From Caulobacter sp. (GTDB lineage: Bacteria > Pseudomonadota > Alphaproteobacteria > Caulobacterales > Caulobacteraceae), in NCBI GenBank assembly GCA_021741355.1, contig JAIOXZ010000016.1, positions 1 through 64,000 of the forward strand: a DNA stretch of 64,000 bases, written 5' to 3'. The notes under the pieces are model-generated. The model did no database searches, had not been told where the DNA came from, and saw only the letters and a list, made by a program, of their open reading frames with translations. Shown piece after piece: positions 40,273 through 48,294 of this stretch; position 1 is the first letter of the stretch; each line of letters begins with the position of its first letter. The translations under genes were made by a program, and so were the position numbers.

Positions 40273-41048
40273 TGAAGCTCGCCGGCCGCAAGGCGCTGGT
40301 CACCGGCGCCGCCCAGGGCATCGGCCTGGCTTGCGCGCAGGAGTTCGCGCGCGAAGGCGCCGACGTGGCGCTGCTCGACCGCGACGAAGCCGGCGTCCTG
40401 GCCGCGGCCGAGGCCATCGCCGCCGAGACCGGCCGCAATACGATCGGCATCGCCTGCGACGTCGCCGACGCGGACGCCGCCCGCGCCGCCGTGGCCCGGG
40501 CCGGCGAGGCGCTGGGCGTCATCGACGTGCTGGTCAACAACGCCGGCATCCTGCGGCCCGGCGATATCCTGACCACCACGCTCGAGGATTTCGATGCGGT
40601 GATGGCGGTGAACGTCCGCGCGGTGTTCGTTATCGGCCAGGCGGTCGCCCGGGCGCTGGTGGCGTCCGGGCAGCCCGGCGTGATCATCAACATGAGTTCG
40701 GTCAACGCCGTGCTCGCGATCCCCGGACAGGTCCCCTACGTGACCTCCAAGGGCGCGATCAACCAGCTGACCAAGACCATGGCGCTGGGTCTCGCCGAAC
40801 ATGGCGTCCGCGTGAACGCCATCGGCCCGGGCACCATCGCCACCGAGATTCTCAAGGGCGTGTTCAAAGACGAGGCCGCCAAACGCGGCGTGCTGGCCCG
40901 CACCCCGCTGAAGCGCATCGGCGAGCCGCGCGAGATCGGCCGCGTCGCCGTTTTCCTCGCCAGCGACGACGCCAGCTACATGACCGGCCAGACAATCTAC
41001 CCCGACGGCGGCCGTCTGGCGCTGAACTACACGGTGCCGGTGGATTGA
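40272..41048 (+). CDS. Short-chain dehydrogenase/reductase
   Basis: The 258-residue SDR has the cofactor motif VTGAAQGIGLA (about 9-19), NNAGILRPGD, the catalytic serine in NMSSVNAV and the Tyr-x-x-x-Lys pair in YVTSKGA, with the C-terminal PDGGRLALNY of the classical type. An acidic residue after the second strand (LLDRDEAG) suggests NAD preference. Its ATG overlaps the stop of the glyoxalase gene, so it is translationally coupled. The substrate is unknown. Confidence 0.93.
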   Translation: MKLAGRKALVTGAAQGIGLACAQEFAREGADVALLDRDEAGVLAAAEAIAAETGRNTIGIACDVADADAARAAVARAGEALGVIDVLVNNAGILRPGDILTTTLEDFDAVMAVNVRAVFVIGQAVARALVASGQPGVIINMSSVNAVLAIPGQVPYVTSKGAINQLTKTMALGLAEHGVRVNAIGPGTIATEILKGVFKDEAAKRGVLARTPLKRIGEPREIGRVAVFLASDDASYMTGQTIYPDGGRLALNYTVPVD

Positions 41049-41098
41049 TCGCGCCAGCCTCGATTTCCGTATGGAGGCGGGCCGTCGAAGAATGCGAG

Positions 41099-41128
41099 TT
41101 GATTGAGGAGAAAAAGCAAGCTTAGTAT
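41099..41128 (+). promoter_or_regulatory. Candidate promoter of the MarR-like gene
   Basis: TTGATT (41099-41104) and TAGTAT (41123-41128), 18 bases apart, resemble a -35/-10 pair in a locally AT-rich stretch. The predicted transcript would begin about six bases before the ATG at 41141, making it nearly leaderless, which fits the absence of a ribosome site. Confidence 0.45.
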
Positions 41129-41140
41129 TGTAATCCGCGC

Positions 41141-41542
41141 ATGCGCGATTTGGATTTTAATTCAGCCATGACGCTCCTGGCATCGGCCTGTCAAGAAGTT
41201 GAACACAAGTTCAAGCTGAGGTGCGTTTCCACAGAATATGAAATCCTGCTTCTACTTTACGAGCTAGAGATGGCCTCGCCCAGCGACCTCATGCCACTTC
41301 AGCACGGTTCAAGCAGCACCTTCTATCGCTGCATCGATGACCTCCACCAGAAGGGGCTATTGCGCGTAGAGCGCGACTCCCACGACCGACGTCATTCGCA
41401 ATACTCACTGACAGACTTCGCGCGAGCCGTCCTCGACGAGAAGTGGCACAAGATCCAGTCTTGGACACATGAGCGGCCTGCGGGCGCCTTCGCGGAGGCG
41501 GCCGAAATTGGCAAGGCCGCCGGATCGGACGATCCAGCCTGA
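41141..41542 (+). CDS. MarR-like winged-helix transcriptional regulator
   Basis: The 133-residue product has a helix-turn-helix region (SPSDLMPLQHGSSSTFYRCIDDLHQKGLLRVERDSHDRRHSQYSLT) with the Asp-x-Arg-x-x wing typical of MarR proteins. It lacks the long C-terminal dimerisation helix of full-size members, so it may be a minimal or atypical MarR. The 5' half is AT-richer than its surroundings. It follows the SDR gene by 92 bases and may regulate the kynU group, which is only inference. Confidence 0.78.
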   Translation: MRDLDFNSAMTLLASACQEVEHKFKLRCVSTEYEILLLLYELEMASPSDLMPLQHGSSSTFYRCIDDLHQKGLLRVERDSHDRRHSQYSLTDFARAVLDEKWHKIQSWTHERPAGAFAEAAEIGKAAGSDDPA

Positions 41543-41546
41543 ATGC

Positions 41547-41577
41547 GGAGGGGGCCGGCGCTTCCGCCGCCCCCTCC
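41547..41577 (+). terminator. GC-rich hairpin after the MarR-like gene
   Basis: GGAGGGGGCCGGCG pairs with CGCCGCCCCCTCC (one bulged C, loop CTTC). It lies four bases after the stop and is followed by a moderately T-rich stretch. It may end transcription from both directions between converging genes. Confidence 0.5.
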
Positions 41578-41617
41578 TGGTCTTCATTTCGGCGCGGCGC
41601 GAAGGCGCCCGGTGCGC

Positions 41618-42247
41618 CTAGCCGGGGCGTCGGATGGTCGGGCCGAGGCGTTCGATCACCTGACGGGCGTTGAACACGCCCCTCTCGCCTTGCGGCATGG
41701 GGTCACGGCCCATCACGATCTCTGCGGTGGCTTCGAAATGCTCCACCGTCTGCATATCGATCCTCGAGGTCCAGAACGGGTCGACGCCCCAAGGGTACCA
41801 GGCCTGCCAGCCGGTCCCGCGGCCGTAGTAGCGCCAGGACGGGCGCCAGTAGGGATACTCCGGGCCGTACCAAGGGATGTAGAGGGGATCCGGAACGAGT
41901 TCGCGCCGGATCTCGCGTTCCGTTTCGCGTTCGACCACCCGGAACCAGTCGTAGCCCTGCTGCAGGGTCAGCTCGGCCGAGCGGTAGAGCAGGTAGCCTT
42001 CAACCTTGTCGCGGGTCGTGAATTCATCGCCGGCGAAGGTGACGCGGTAGCGGTCGGGAGCCAGCGGCCTCTCCGAGTAGCCCTCTGAACCATGCACGCC
42101 GAGTTCGGCAGGGTGATAGGGGGCGTCGACCGTGGCGCAACCGGCCATGAACATGACCGCCCCGGTGCAGATGGTCGCGCCGATGAGCCGCCTTGCGCTG
42201 GAAGCTGCTCCGGCCGTCCGTTGAATCATTGATTTGGCGTGGTTCAT
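41618..42247 (-). CDS. Envelope lipoprotein, CC0125/CC1285-like
   Basis: The 209-residue product has a twin-positive N-terminus and a lipobox ending in MFMAGC (lipid Cys37). The mature part carries YRVTFAGDEFTTRDKVEGYLLYRSAELTLQQGYDWFRVV, the hallmark of a lipoprotein family named after two Caulobacter proteins, followed by an aromatic-rich WYGPEYPYWRPSWRYYG segment. The role is unknown; similar proteins are probably surface-exposed. GGAG precedes the ATG by eight bases. A perfect FNR/FixK-type box lies 62 bases upstream of the start. Confidence 0.82.
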   Translation of the reverse strand: MNHAKSMIQRTAGAASSARRLIGATICTGAVMFMAGCATVDAPYHPAELGVHGSEGYSERPLAPDRYRVTFAGDEFTTRDKVEGYLLYRSAELTLQQGYDWFRVVERETEREIRRELVPDPLYIPWYGPEYPYWRPSWRYYGRGTGWQAWYPWGVDPFWTSRIDMQTVEHFEATAEIVMGRDPMPQGERGVFNARQVIERLGPTIRRPG

Positions 42248-42308
42248 GGCATGTCTCCGGTTTCAGTATTCCGTCTGCCAGTTTGACGCCATTTTGGACA
42301 AATGCGTA

Positions 42309-42322
42309 TTGATAGAGATCAA
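42309..42322. promoter_or_regulatory. FNR/FixK-type box before the lipoprotein gene
   Basis: TTGATAGAGATCAA is a perfect match to the FNR/FixK consensus TTGAT-N4-ATCAA. Its centre is 68 bases from the lipoprotein start; with the usual -41.5 activator position the transcript would have a 27-base leader. Confidence 0.75.
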
Positions 42323-42517
42323 GCTAAGGCGTCGCCCGCTATATTGTCACAATAATGGCCGTCTTGATGCGGTCATAACGCCAAATGAAAACTCACGAAA
42401 ACGGTAAACTATGGTCTCTTGGCTTTTGTTTGCTCTTCCTGGGGGCGGAAGCAGCGGATGTTCCAGGTTAACGTCGTCGACCTTTGGTCGGGCGTCATCT
42501 ATGGGCGACGCGCAGTG

Positions 42518-42545
42518 AAAAGGGGCCGGCATCGCTGCCGGCCCC
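42518..42545 (-). terminator. Intrinsic terminator of the autotransporter gene
   Basis: A perfect ten-base stem (GGGGCCGGCA with TGCCGGCCCC, four-base loop) is followed on the minus strand by TTTT. It lies 29 bases after the autotransporter stop. Confidence 0.85.
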
Positions 42546-42573
42546 TTCCACGCTGCAGGTCTCCAGTCCGGGG

Positions 42574-45500
42574 CTATCGGGCGCCGCCGCCGAACTTGAT
42601 GGTGATGCTGCCGTAGACGGCCTGGTCGTTGATTCCGTCACCGAACCGACCCGAATAGCCGATCTTGCCGGCCACCCGGTCCGTGAACGCGCCGGCCAGA
42701 CTGGCGCCGGCCAGCAGCGAGCCGCGGTCGGCAGCCGGAGACTGGACAGTGAACGCGCTGCCCGCCGGAGCGTCGGCGAACCGGGCGGTCACGTCGAACG
42801 CCGAGTCTCCCAGGTCGCTACGGTAGGCGATCCGCGCCTCGGGAATGATCGGGCCCATGCGGCCCGTCCACTTCAGGCCGGCCAGCAGCGAGGCCTGAGA
42901 CACCGACTGACCGGAATAGGCCAGGTTGGCGCCAGGCACGCCCGTCTCGGTAAAGGCGTCCAGCTCGGTGTCGGCATAGTCCAGCGCGATGAACGGCGTC
43001 AGCCATGTGCCGCGGACCTGGAAGCGGGCGCCGGCTTCGGCGTAGAGCGCGAGGGTGCCGGTTTCCGGCTTGCCCGCCGCGGTTCCGGCCGTGCTCAGGA
43101 TGCTGATCGACCGGACGCTGGAGCCGCTCAGCTGCGTGAAGCTGCCGAGGCCGCGCACATAGAAGTCGCCGGTGTCATAGGACGCCCGCAAGCCGAGCAG
43201 CCAGCCATCAGCCTCGATCCTGCCGTCCTGGCGGTCGAAGTCGACTTCCAGGTCACGGTAGCCGACGTAGCCGCCGACCGTCGCGTTGCCCGTCACGTAG
43301 TCCACGCCGACGACCGCGTAGGGCTGCCTGGCTTCGGAGCCTGGGGCGTTAGTGTCGCTGTCGAGGTCGGCGCTGCTCTGGCCGGCGACCATCCACAGCC
43401 GTGGGCCGGTCTCGGGCTTGCGGCAGCCCTCGATTCCACCGGGGCTTGTCAGGCAGTCCGACTGGTCGGCGATGACCGTGTTCAGCTGCTGGCTGCCGTT
43501 GCGAAGGGACTGGAGATAGCCCGCCGTCTGGGCGCCCGTCAGCTGCTCAAGGGCGACGGGATAGTCCGTGGCGTCCAGCAGGAACAGGTTGGCCAGCAGT
43601 CCGGCGAACGGTCCGGTCAGGCTCGGGTCGTAGACGGCCTCGATGCCGCCCCCGACCGCGCCCTGGTTGCCGGTCAGGCCCGAAACCGCGCCGAACCCGA
43701 CCCGGGTGATCGTCAGATCGACATTTGCGCCGCTGTCATAGACGGCCACCGGGACCAGCAGCGGCGTGCCGGTGCTGGTGACCACGCTGCTGAATGTGCC
43801 GATGAGCGTGTTCGCGTCGATGATGTTATCGAAGCTGTAGAAGTCCCCGTACAGGCCGTTCGGCGACGACAGGTTGAGCTGAAGCGCGCCGGACAGCGTG
43901 ACCGTGTTGGCCGCGATCACCTGGATCGGTATCGGGGCCGCGAGGGCGCGGATGCCGCTGTTGACGATGGCCGACCCGCCGGACGAAAGCGGCATGTCGA
44001 GCACAAGTGTGCCGCCCGAGGCCACGGTGAAGGTGTTCAGGTAGCCGCCCGCCGGGCCGTCATAGGATGGATTGGCGATGCGCGGATCCATCAGGGACAG
44101 AGCGCCGCCGCTGGCGATCGTCAGCGAACCCTCGAAATCTCCATCAGGGTTGATCAGGCCGTCGAGATACGTCGTACCGCCCGCAATGGTGATGCTGTCG
44201 TCAGCCGAGATGTCGATGTTGCCATAGACAGTGCTCGAACCGAGGAAGCGGATGTCGACGGCATTGGGCGCCTGGGTCGTGTCGATAGCCAGACCATGGG
44301 TCCAGGTCAGGCCGCCGTCAGCGCTCTCGCGGGCGATGATCGAGCCGCCGTTGTTGATGATGGTGAAGACCGCGCCGTCAGGAGCGATGATCGGCGAGTC
44401 GGGGAAGTCGCGGACCAGGATGCCGGTCGCCGAGGCGTCGCCCACGTTGGTCCGGGCCGAAACGGTGATGGCGCCGGTGTTGGTGAGGGTGGCGGTGTTG
44501 ACCGACGACATGAAGTCCATGCCCACCGCGGTGGCGCCGAGCGGCAGGTCGACCACCTCGGCGATCATCATCTCCGGTCCGGAGGTCTCCGCGCCGCTGG
44601 CGCTGGCGGTGACCGTCAGCGTGCCGCTGTTGAGCACCGTGCCGGAAAGAGAGTTGGTCGCCTCTTCCTCCCAGACGACCGGACCTTCCTCGCCTCCGCC
44701 GTTGCCGCCGTTGCTCGGGCCGCCGTGTCCCTCCGTGCCGCCGTGACCGCCGCCTTCCTCGCCCTCGACGATCGCGGTCGGGTCGAACGTTCCGTAGAAG
44801 CCCATGCCCAGGGCGCCGGCGCTGGCCGGCCCGGCAGCCTGGGAGTCAGCCTGAACGACGAAGGTCCCGCTGTTGGCCACGCCCAGGGAGAGCGGCTCGC
44901 CGAACGCGGTGTAGCCGATCGCGCCGGACAAGGCCGTCCCGGTGTCTTCGCCGAACACGCCCGCGCTCGAGCTCACGGTGAAGGCGCTGGTATTGCTGAA
45001 GTTGGCCTGGGCGGTATTGCCCACCACTTCCTGTTCAACGCCGACAGCCCCGGCTTCGGCGTCGCCGGATAGACCGGTGGCGGAGGCGGTGCTGCTCGCC
45101 AGGAAGCTACCGGCGTTGGTGAAGCTGGCGCTGGCCGCGCCGGTGGTGGTGGATTGCTGGAGCACGGCAGAGTCGAGCAACGAGCCGGCATAGACCAGAT
45201 CACCGGTGGCCGAAGCCGATCCGATGACATTCAGGACGCCAGTCGCGCTGTTCGTGAACGCGACGGCGGCCGTGCGGTTTTCGATCTGCGGGGAGCCCTC
45301 GGCCTCCGCGATCTGCAGGACGGCGGCCTCGATCGTGGCGTTGGCCTCGGCCCGGGCGCCTTCGCCGCTGGCGGTGGCGGAGCTCGTCGCGCCGACATCG
45401 AAGCGGCCGCTATTGGTCGCCGTCGCGTTGGAAATCCCGCCGTCCTGACCGTTGGACTGCGCCTTGGTGACCAGCAGGCTGCTGGCGATCGCGTTGGCCG

Positions 45501-46494
45501 AGGCGGCCGTTGCGCCGTTGGCGATCGACGTGGAGGTGGCCGTAATCCTGCCGGCCGCCGCGTTGGTGAAGGTCACGGTCGACGTGTCGTCGCCCGATCC
45601 ATTGGTCGAGGTGCGGATATGGAAGAGGCCGTGTTCGCCGCTGCCCAGGGTGGACTCGGATGTGGCGGCGCCTGCGCTCGAGGTCGCCGTGGCGCTGGCG
45701 CCGGCTGTCAGAATCCCGCTGTTGGCGAAGACGGTGCTGGTGATTCCGTCACCGCCGCCGTTGGCCTGGGCCCGCATGAAGACCGCTTCGCCGGCCGTGG
45801 CGCTCGCAAGCGCGTCTCCGGCCGCGCTGGCCGTGGCCGCGCCGTTGAACAGGATGGTCCCGCTGTTGGTGATCGATGTGGCGCCGGAGCCGCCCACGGC
45901 GCCTTCGACCGTGGCCTCCTGATGCAGGCCGCCGGTGGCGTTGGCCGTGGCTCTGGCGGCCACGTCGCCGGGGAAGTCGGTGCCGGTCGCATTGGCGTAG
46001 GCGCCGAGGTCGAGCAGCCCCGTGTTCACCAGCGAGGCGGACACATTCGCGCCGGGCGCCGTCGCGATCTGGGTCACGGCGTCGGTCAGCTGGGCGTTGG
46101 CGATCGCGTGACCTTCGGCATTGTTCGCTGTGGCCAGCGCCTTGATCGACACCGCTCCGGCGTTGCTGATCGAGATCACGGCGTCGACGCCGCCGGGGGC
46201 TGCGGCCGGCACGGCCAGCGCCACCGCGCCGGCGGGCGCGGCGTCTACAACCTCTCCGATGCTCAGACGCTGGACGATCGTGCCGTTGGCGGTGGAGGCG
46301 ACGACCGCGGTCGCGGCGGGCGCGCCCGTGTCGGTGACGCCCTGATTGAGCGTTTGGTCGGCGGTCACGACGAAGACCGGCTCGACGTCCAGGCCGGGAT
46401 TGACGACGGCCTGGGCAAGGGCCGGCGAGGCGACGATCAGGGCAAGCGCGGACACGCTGGCGGAAAGGCGCTGGTGTCGTGAGGAATTGGCCAT
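42574..46494 (-). CDS. Autotransporter (type Va secretion) with repeat-rich passenger
   Basis: From the ATG at 46494 (AAGGAA upstream) the product has 1306 residues: a signal peptide (ALIVASPALAQA), a long passenger made of degenerate Ala/Ser/Thr-rich repeats of roughly 50 residues, each opening with a TNSG-like turn, and a C-terminal beta-barrel (about 1035-1306) with final residue pattern suited to outer-membrane insertion. A Gly/Glu/His-rich insert lies near residues 575-603. A single cysteine pair (SDC...EGC) sits just before the barrel. The passenger is predicted to form a beta-helix displayed on or released from the surface; adhesion is plausible but unproven. Confidence 0.9.
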   Translation of the reverse strand: MANSSRHQRLSASVSALALIVASPALAQAVVNPGLDVEPVFVVTADQTLNQGVTDTGAPAATAVVASTANGTIVQRLSIGEVVDAAPAGAVALAVPAAAPGGVDAVISISNAGAVSIKALATANNAEGHAIANAQLTDAVTQIATAPGANVSASLVNTGLLDLGAYANATGTDFPGDVAARATANATGGLHQEATVEGAVGGSGATSITNSGTILFNGAATASAAGDALASATAGEAVFMRAQANGGGDGITSTVFANSGILTAGASATATSSAGAATSESTLGSGEHGLFHIRTSTNGSGDDTSTVTFTNAAAGRITATSTSIANGATAASANAIASSLLVTKAQSNGQDGGISNATATNSGRFDVGATSSATASGEGARAEANATIEAAVLQIAEAEGSPQIENRTAAVAFTNSATGVLNVIGSASATGDLVYAGSLLDSAVLQQSTTTGAASASFTNAGSFLASSTASATGLSGDAEAGAVGVEQEVVGNTAQANFSNTSAFTVSSSAGVFGEDTGTALSGAIGYTAFGEPLSLGVANSGTFVVQADSQAAGPASAGALGMGFYGTFDPTAIVEGEEGGGHGGTEGHGGPSNGGNGGGEEGPVVWEEEATNSLSGTVLNSGTLTVTASASGAETSGPEMMIAEVVDLPLGATAVGMDFMSSVNTATLTNTGAITVSARTNVGDASATGILVRDFPDSPIIAPDGAVFTIINNGGSIIARESADGGLTWTHGLAIDTTQAPNAVDIRFLGSSTVYGNIDISADDSITIAGGTTYLDGLINPDGDFEGSLTIASGGALSLMDPRIANPSYDGPAGGYLNTFTVASGGTLVLDMPLSSGGSAIVNSGIRALAAPIPIQVIAANTVTLSGALQLNLSSPNGLYGDFYSFDNIIDANTLIGTFSSVVTSTGTPLLVPVAVYDSGANVDLTITRVGFGAVSGLTGNQGAVGGGIEAVYDPSLTGPFAGLLANLFLLDATDYPVALEQLTGAQTAGYLQSLRNGSQQLNTVIADQSDCLTSPGGIEGCRKPETGPRLWMVAGQSSADLDSDTNAPGSEARQPYAVVGVDYVTGNATVGGYVGYRDLEVDFDRQDGRIEADGWLLGLRASYDTGDFYVRGLGSFTQLSGSSVRSISILSTAGTAAGKPETGTLALYAEAGARFQVRGTWLTPFIALDYADTELDAFTETGVPGANLAYSGQSVSQASLLAGLKWTGRMGPIIPEARIAYRSDLGDSAFDVTARFADAPAGSAFTVQSPAADRGSLLAGASLAGAFTDRVAGKIGYSGRFGDGINDQAVYGSITIKFGGGAR

Positions 46495-46604
46495 CGTAAG
46501 TGTTCCTTCTCTGTGTTTCCGTGACAGCAGTTCGCCGTCGGCTGGGGCCGGATGCGCCATGTGTTGGCTGACGGCTTCACAGATCGGGGGATCTCGGTTT
46601 GGAC

Positions 46605-46624
46605 CCGTTGACGCATGTCAACGG
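46605..46624. promoter_or_regulatory. Perfect palindrome with FNR/FixK-type core
   Basis: CCGTTGACGCATGTCAACGG has perfect eight-base arms around GCAT; its core TTGAC-N4-GTCAA is a symmetrical variant of the FNR/FixK/Dnr-type box. It lies about 110 bases upstream of the autotransporter start and would be oriented equally for either strand. Confidence 0.55.
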
Positions 46625-46769
46625 CTCCGAATTTGGGAGTAATGCTCCGTACACGGCCGGGCCGGCGCCAGAACCTGCCGGATCTAATGTTGCCGTTTGG
46701 CTGGCATCAGCTGTTCTCTGCGCTTCGGCGCGGGGCGACTTCCCTTGCTCTCCATTTGTGGGAGCGCGC

Positions 46770-47345
46770 TCAGGACGTCGGCCGCACCGCCAGCGGCAGG
46801 TCGCCGAACAGGGCGGGGGTCTCGCCGACCTTCGCGCCCTCGATCTGCAGCATCTTCAGTTTGGTCTCGACCCCGCCGGGCGCCGAGAATCCGCCCGGCT
46901 TGCCGTTGGCCGCCAGCACCCGGTGGCAGGGCATGATGATCGGGAAGGGGTTGCGGCCCATGGCCTCGCCGACGGCGCGGGCGGCCTCGCGCGGCGCACC
47001 CAGGCGGGCGGCGACCTCGCCGTAGGTCAGGGTCTCGCCGGGCGGGATGGCGCGCACGGCCTCATAGACACGCTGGTGAAACGGCGGTGTGGCGGTCATG
47101 TCGAGCCGTACGTCCCGCAGGTCGCGCTTTTCGCCGGCCAGCAGCGCGACGACCCCGTCGCGGGCGGCGATGATTTCCGGCGGCGGCGGGGCCTCCGTCG
47201 CGTCGGGGTAGCGCCGCGCGATCCTGGCGCGCAGGGCCGCCGTGTCCCGCTCCGGCAGGAACGCCCCGACCACGCCATCCGCCCGCCAGACCAGCGCGCA
47301 GGCGCCGATGGCGGTGTCGAACACGGTGAAGGCGGGCGCGGTCAT
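46770..47345 (-). CDS. ogt: Methylated-DNA--protein-cysteine S-methyltransferase
   Basis: From the ATG at 47345 the product has 191 residues. The acceptor cysteine is Cys140 in the IIMPCHRVLAANGKPGGF motif, which takes the alkyl group from O6-alkylguanine; upstream is the helix-turn-helix block YGEVAARLGAPREAARAVGEAMGRNPFPI. Length fits Ogt rather than the fused Ada form. An upstream extension would cover the divergent gene. It is a suicidal repair protein acting in the cytoplasm. Confidence 0.93.
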   Translation of the reverse strand: MTAPAFTVFDTAIGACALVWRADGVVGAFLPERDTAALRARIARRYPDATEAPPPPEIIAARDGVVALLAGEKRDLRDVRLDMTATPPFHQRVYEAVRAIPPGETLTYGEVAARLGAPREAARAVGEAMGRNPFPIIMPCHRVLAANGKPGGFSAPGGVETKLKMLQIEGAKVGETPALFGDLPLAVRPTS

Positions 47346-47475
47346 GACCGGGCGAGGGTGGCGCCGCCCGCGCCAAAGGCCAAGCGGCGGCAAGCGTGTT
47401 TTGGGATTGTCGCCGGAACCTGCCATGACAGGACTCGCCCGTCGTCCTGGGCCTGAAGCGCCGCCGGGGGCCGCG

Positions 47476-47646
47476 ATGAAACCGCCGATCAAGAGATTCT
47501 CCGACCTCAAGGCGCCGCCGCCGCCGCCCGGGACCTTCGCCCCGCCGACTCCCAAGGTCTCGCGCCGCAAGCCCGGCAAGGTGCTGACCCCCGCCGAGAA
47601 GGCGGCCTTCCTGGCCTCGCGGCCGGACCTCAAGCCGAAGGACTGA
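47476..47646 (+). CDS. Small proline/lysine-rich protein, hypothetical
   Basis: From the ATG at 47476 the product has 56 residues, with a run of six prolines and the pattern KRFSDLKAP ... KVLTPAEKAAFLASRPDLKPKD. An alternative ATG at 47425 adds 17 residues. It is short, basic and probably unfolded; a role cannot be assigned. Coding is supported mainly by GC-rich third positions and its place in the gap. Confidence 0.5.
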   Translation: MKPPIKRFSDLKAPPPPPGTFAPPTPKVSRRKPGKVLTPAEKAAFLASRPDLKPKD

Positions 47647-47714
47647 CGGCTGCGCGCCGATTGACGCCGTCCAGCCCCGGCCTACCTCGCGAGTGACAAC
47701 CGCAGCGAGGCTTC

Positions 47715-47927
47715 ATGAGCGTTCCCAAGGCCTGGTCAGACGCCACCCGCACGACCGCCCTGGCCCTGATCGGTCAGTACGGTGAGGACGCCGAAGTCAT
47801 GGCGGTCATGCGCGCCGCCGAACTGGCCGCGCTGGGCGACGTCGCGGGCCTGGCGCAGTGGGACGACATCATCGCCTGCATCCTCGCAATCGAGGCGGGC
47901 GACGCGGCGGCGCGGCCGCTGCAGTAG
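47715..47927 (+). CDS. Small conserved helical protein, hypothetical
   Basis: The 70-residue product has three short helices: WSDATRTTALALIGQYGEDAEVMAVMRAAEL, LGDVAGLAQWDDIIACIL and an acidic end. Small proteins of this kind, with an xGDxxGxxxWxxI core, are found widely in Caulobacterales and sphingomonads and are uncharacterised. Codon use fits the genome, and the frame ends 26 bases before the tRNA-Asn gene on the other strand. Confidence 0.6.
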   Translation: MSVPKAWSDATRTTALALIGQYGEDAEVMAVMRAAELAALGDVAGLAQWDDIIACILAIEAGDAAARPLQ

Positions 47928-47953
47928 GGATCGGGGGGAGGGCCCCTGGAAGA

Positions 47954-48028
47954 TGGCTCCGCGGGTAGGATTCGAACCTACGACCAGCCGATTAACAGTC
48001 GGCTGCTCTACCACTGAGCTACCGCGGA
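47954..48028 (-). tRNA. tRNA-Asn (GUU)
   Basis: The minus strand folds as a 75-base tRNA: acceptor TCCGCGG with CCGCGGA, D-arm GCTCAGTGGTAGAGC, anticodon stem CCGACTGTTAATCGG with anticodon GTT, T-arm GTTCGAATC, discriminator G and an encoded CCA. All stems pair. Confidence 0.97.
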
Positions 48029-48106
48029 TCACGCATCTCAGGAAGAGCGGGGGCTATAGCTTTGGCCGGCAGGGCGCGCAAGCGCCTTGCATCCGCAGCG
48101 GGCGCG

Positions 48107-48135
48107 AAAAAAAGCCCGGCGGGTGAGGCCGGGCT
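48107..48135 (-). terminator. Hairpin with T run, minus strand
   Basis: AGCCCGGC pairs with GCCGGGCT (seven-base loop) and is followed on the minus strand by seven T. It lies upstream of tRNA-Asn, so it would stop minus-strand transcription entering from the right, for example read-through from tRNA-Cys. Confidence 0.6.
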
Positions 48136-48230
48136 GTTCAAAGTCGGTGATGGTGGGGTGCCTTCATGGAAGACAACGCAAGGGTGCGCCCGCATGGTGA
48201 ATCGAAGGTTAACGGCGTTGGGGCCGCGAT

Positions 48231-48244
48231 TTGACCCGGATCAA
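48231..48244. promoter_or_regulatory. FNR/FixK-type box before cytochrome c gene
   Basis: TTGACCCGGATCAA matches TTGAT-N4-ATCAA with one change (C for T in the first half), a form common for FnrL/FixK targets. Its centre is 57 bases from the cytochrome c start, giving a leader of about 16 bases if it acts at -41.5. Confidence 0.65.
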
Positions 48245-48294
48245 GGCGCGTCGCCATGACGCGGTGGAATCTGCGGACTTGGCAGGACTCCGTC

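Larger units (their letters stand above)
42248..42573. other. Intergenic region with FixK-type box and terminator
   Basis: This 326-base gap is AT-richer than its flanks. It holds the promoter region of the lipoprotein gene with the FNR/FixK-type box (42309-42322) and, at the other end, the terminator of the autotransporter gene (42518-42545). I see no coding sequence in it. Confidence 0.6.

Noticed and set aside
42484..45072. 862-codon frame antisense to the autotransporter
   Set aside because: It is composed of Ala/Gly/Arg/Asp-rich stretches produced by the repeat-rich passenger on the other strand.
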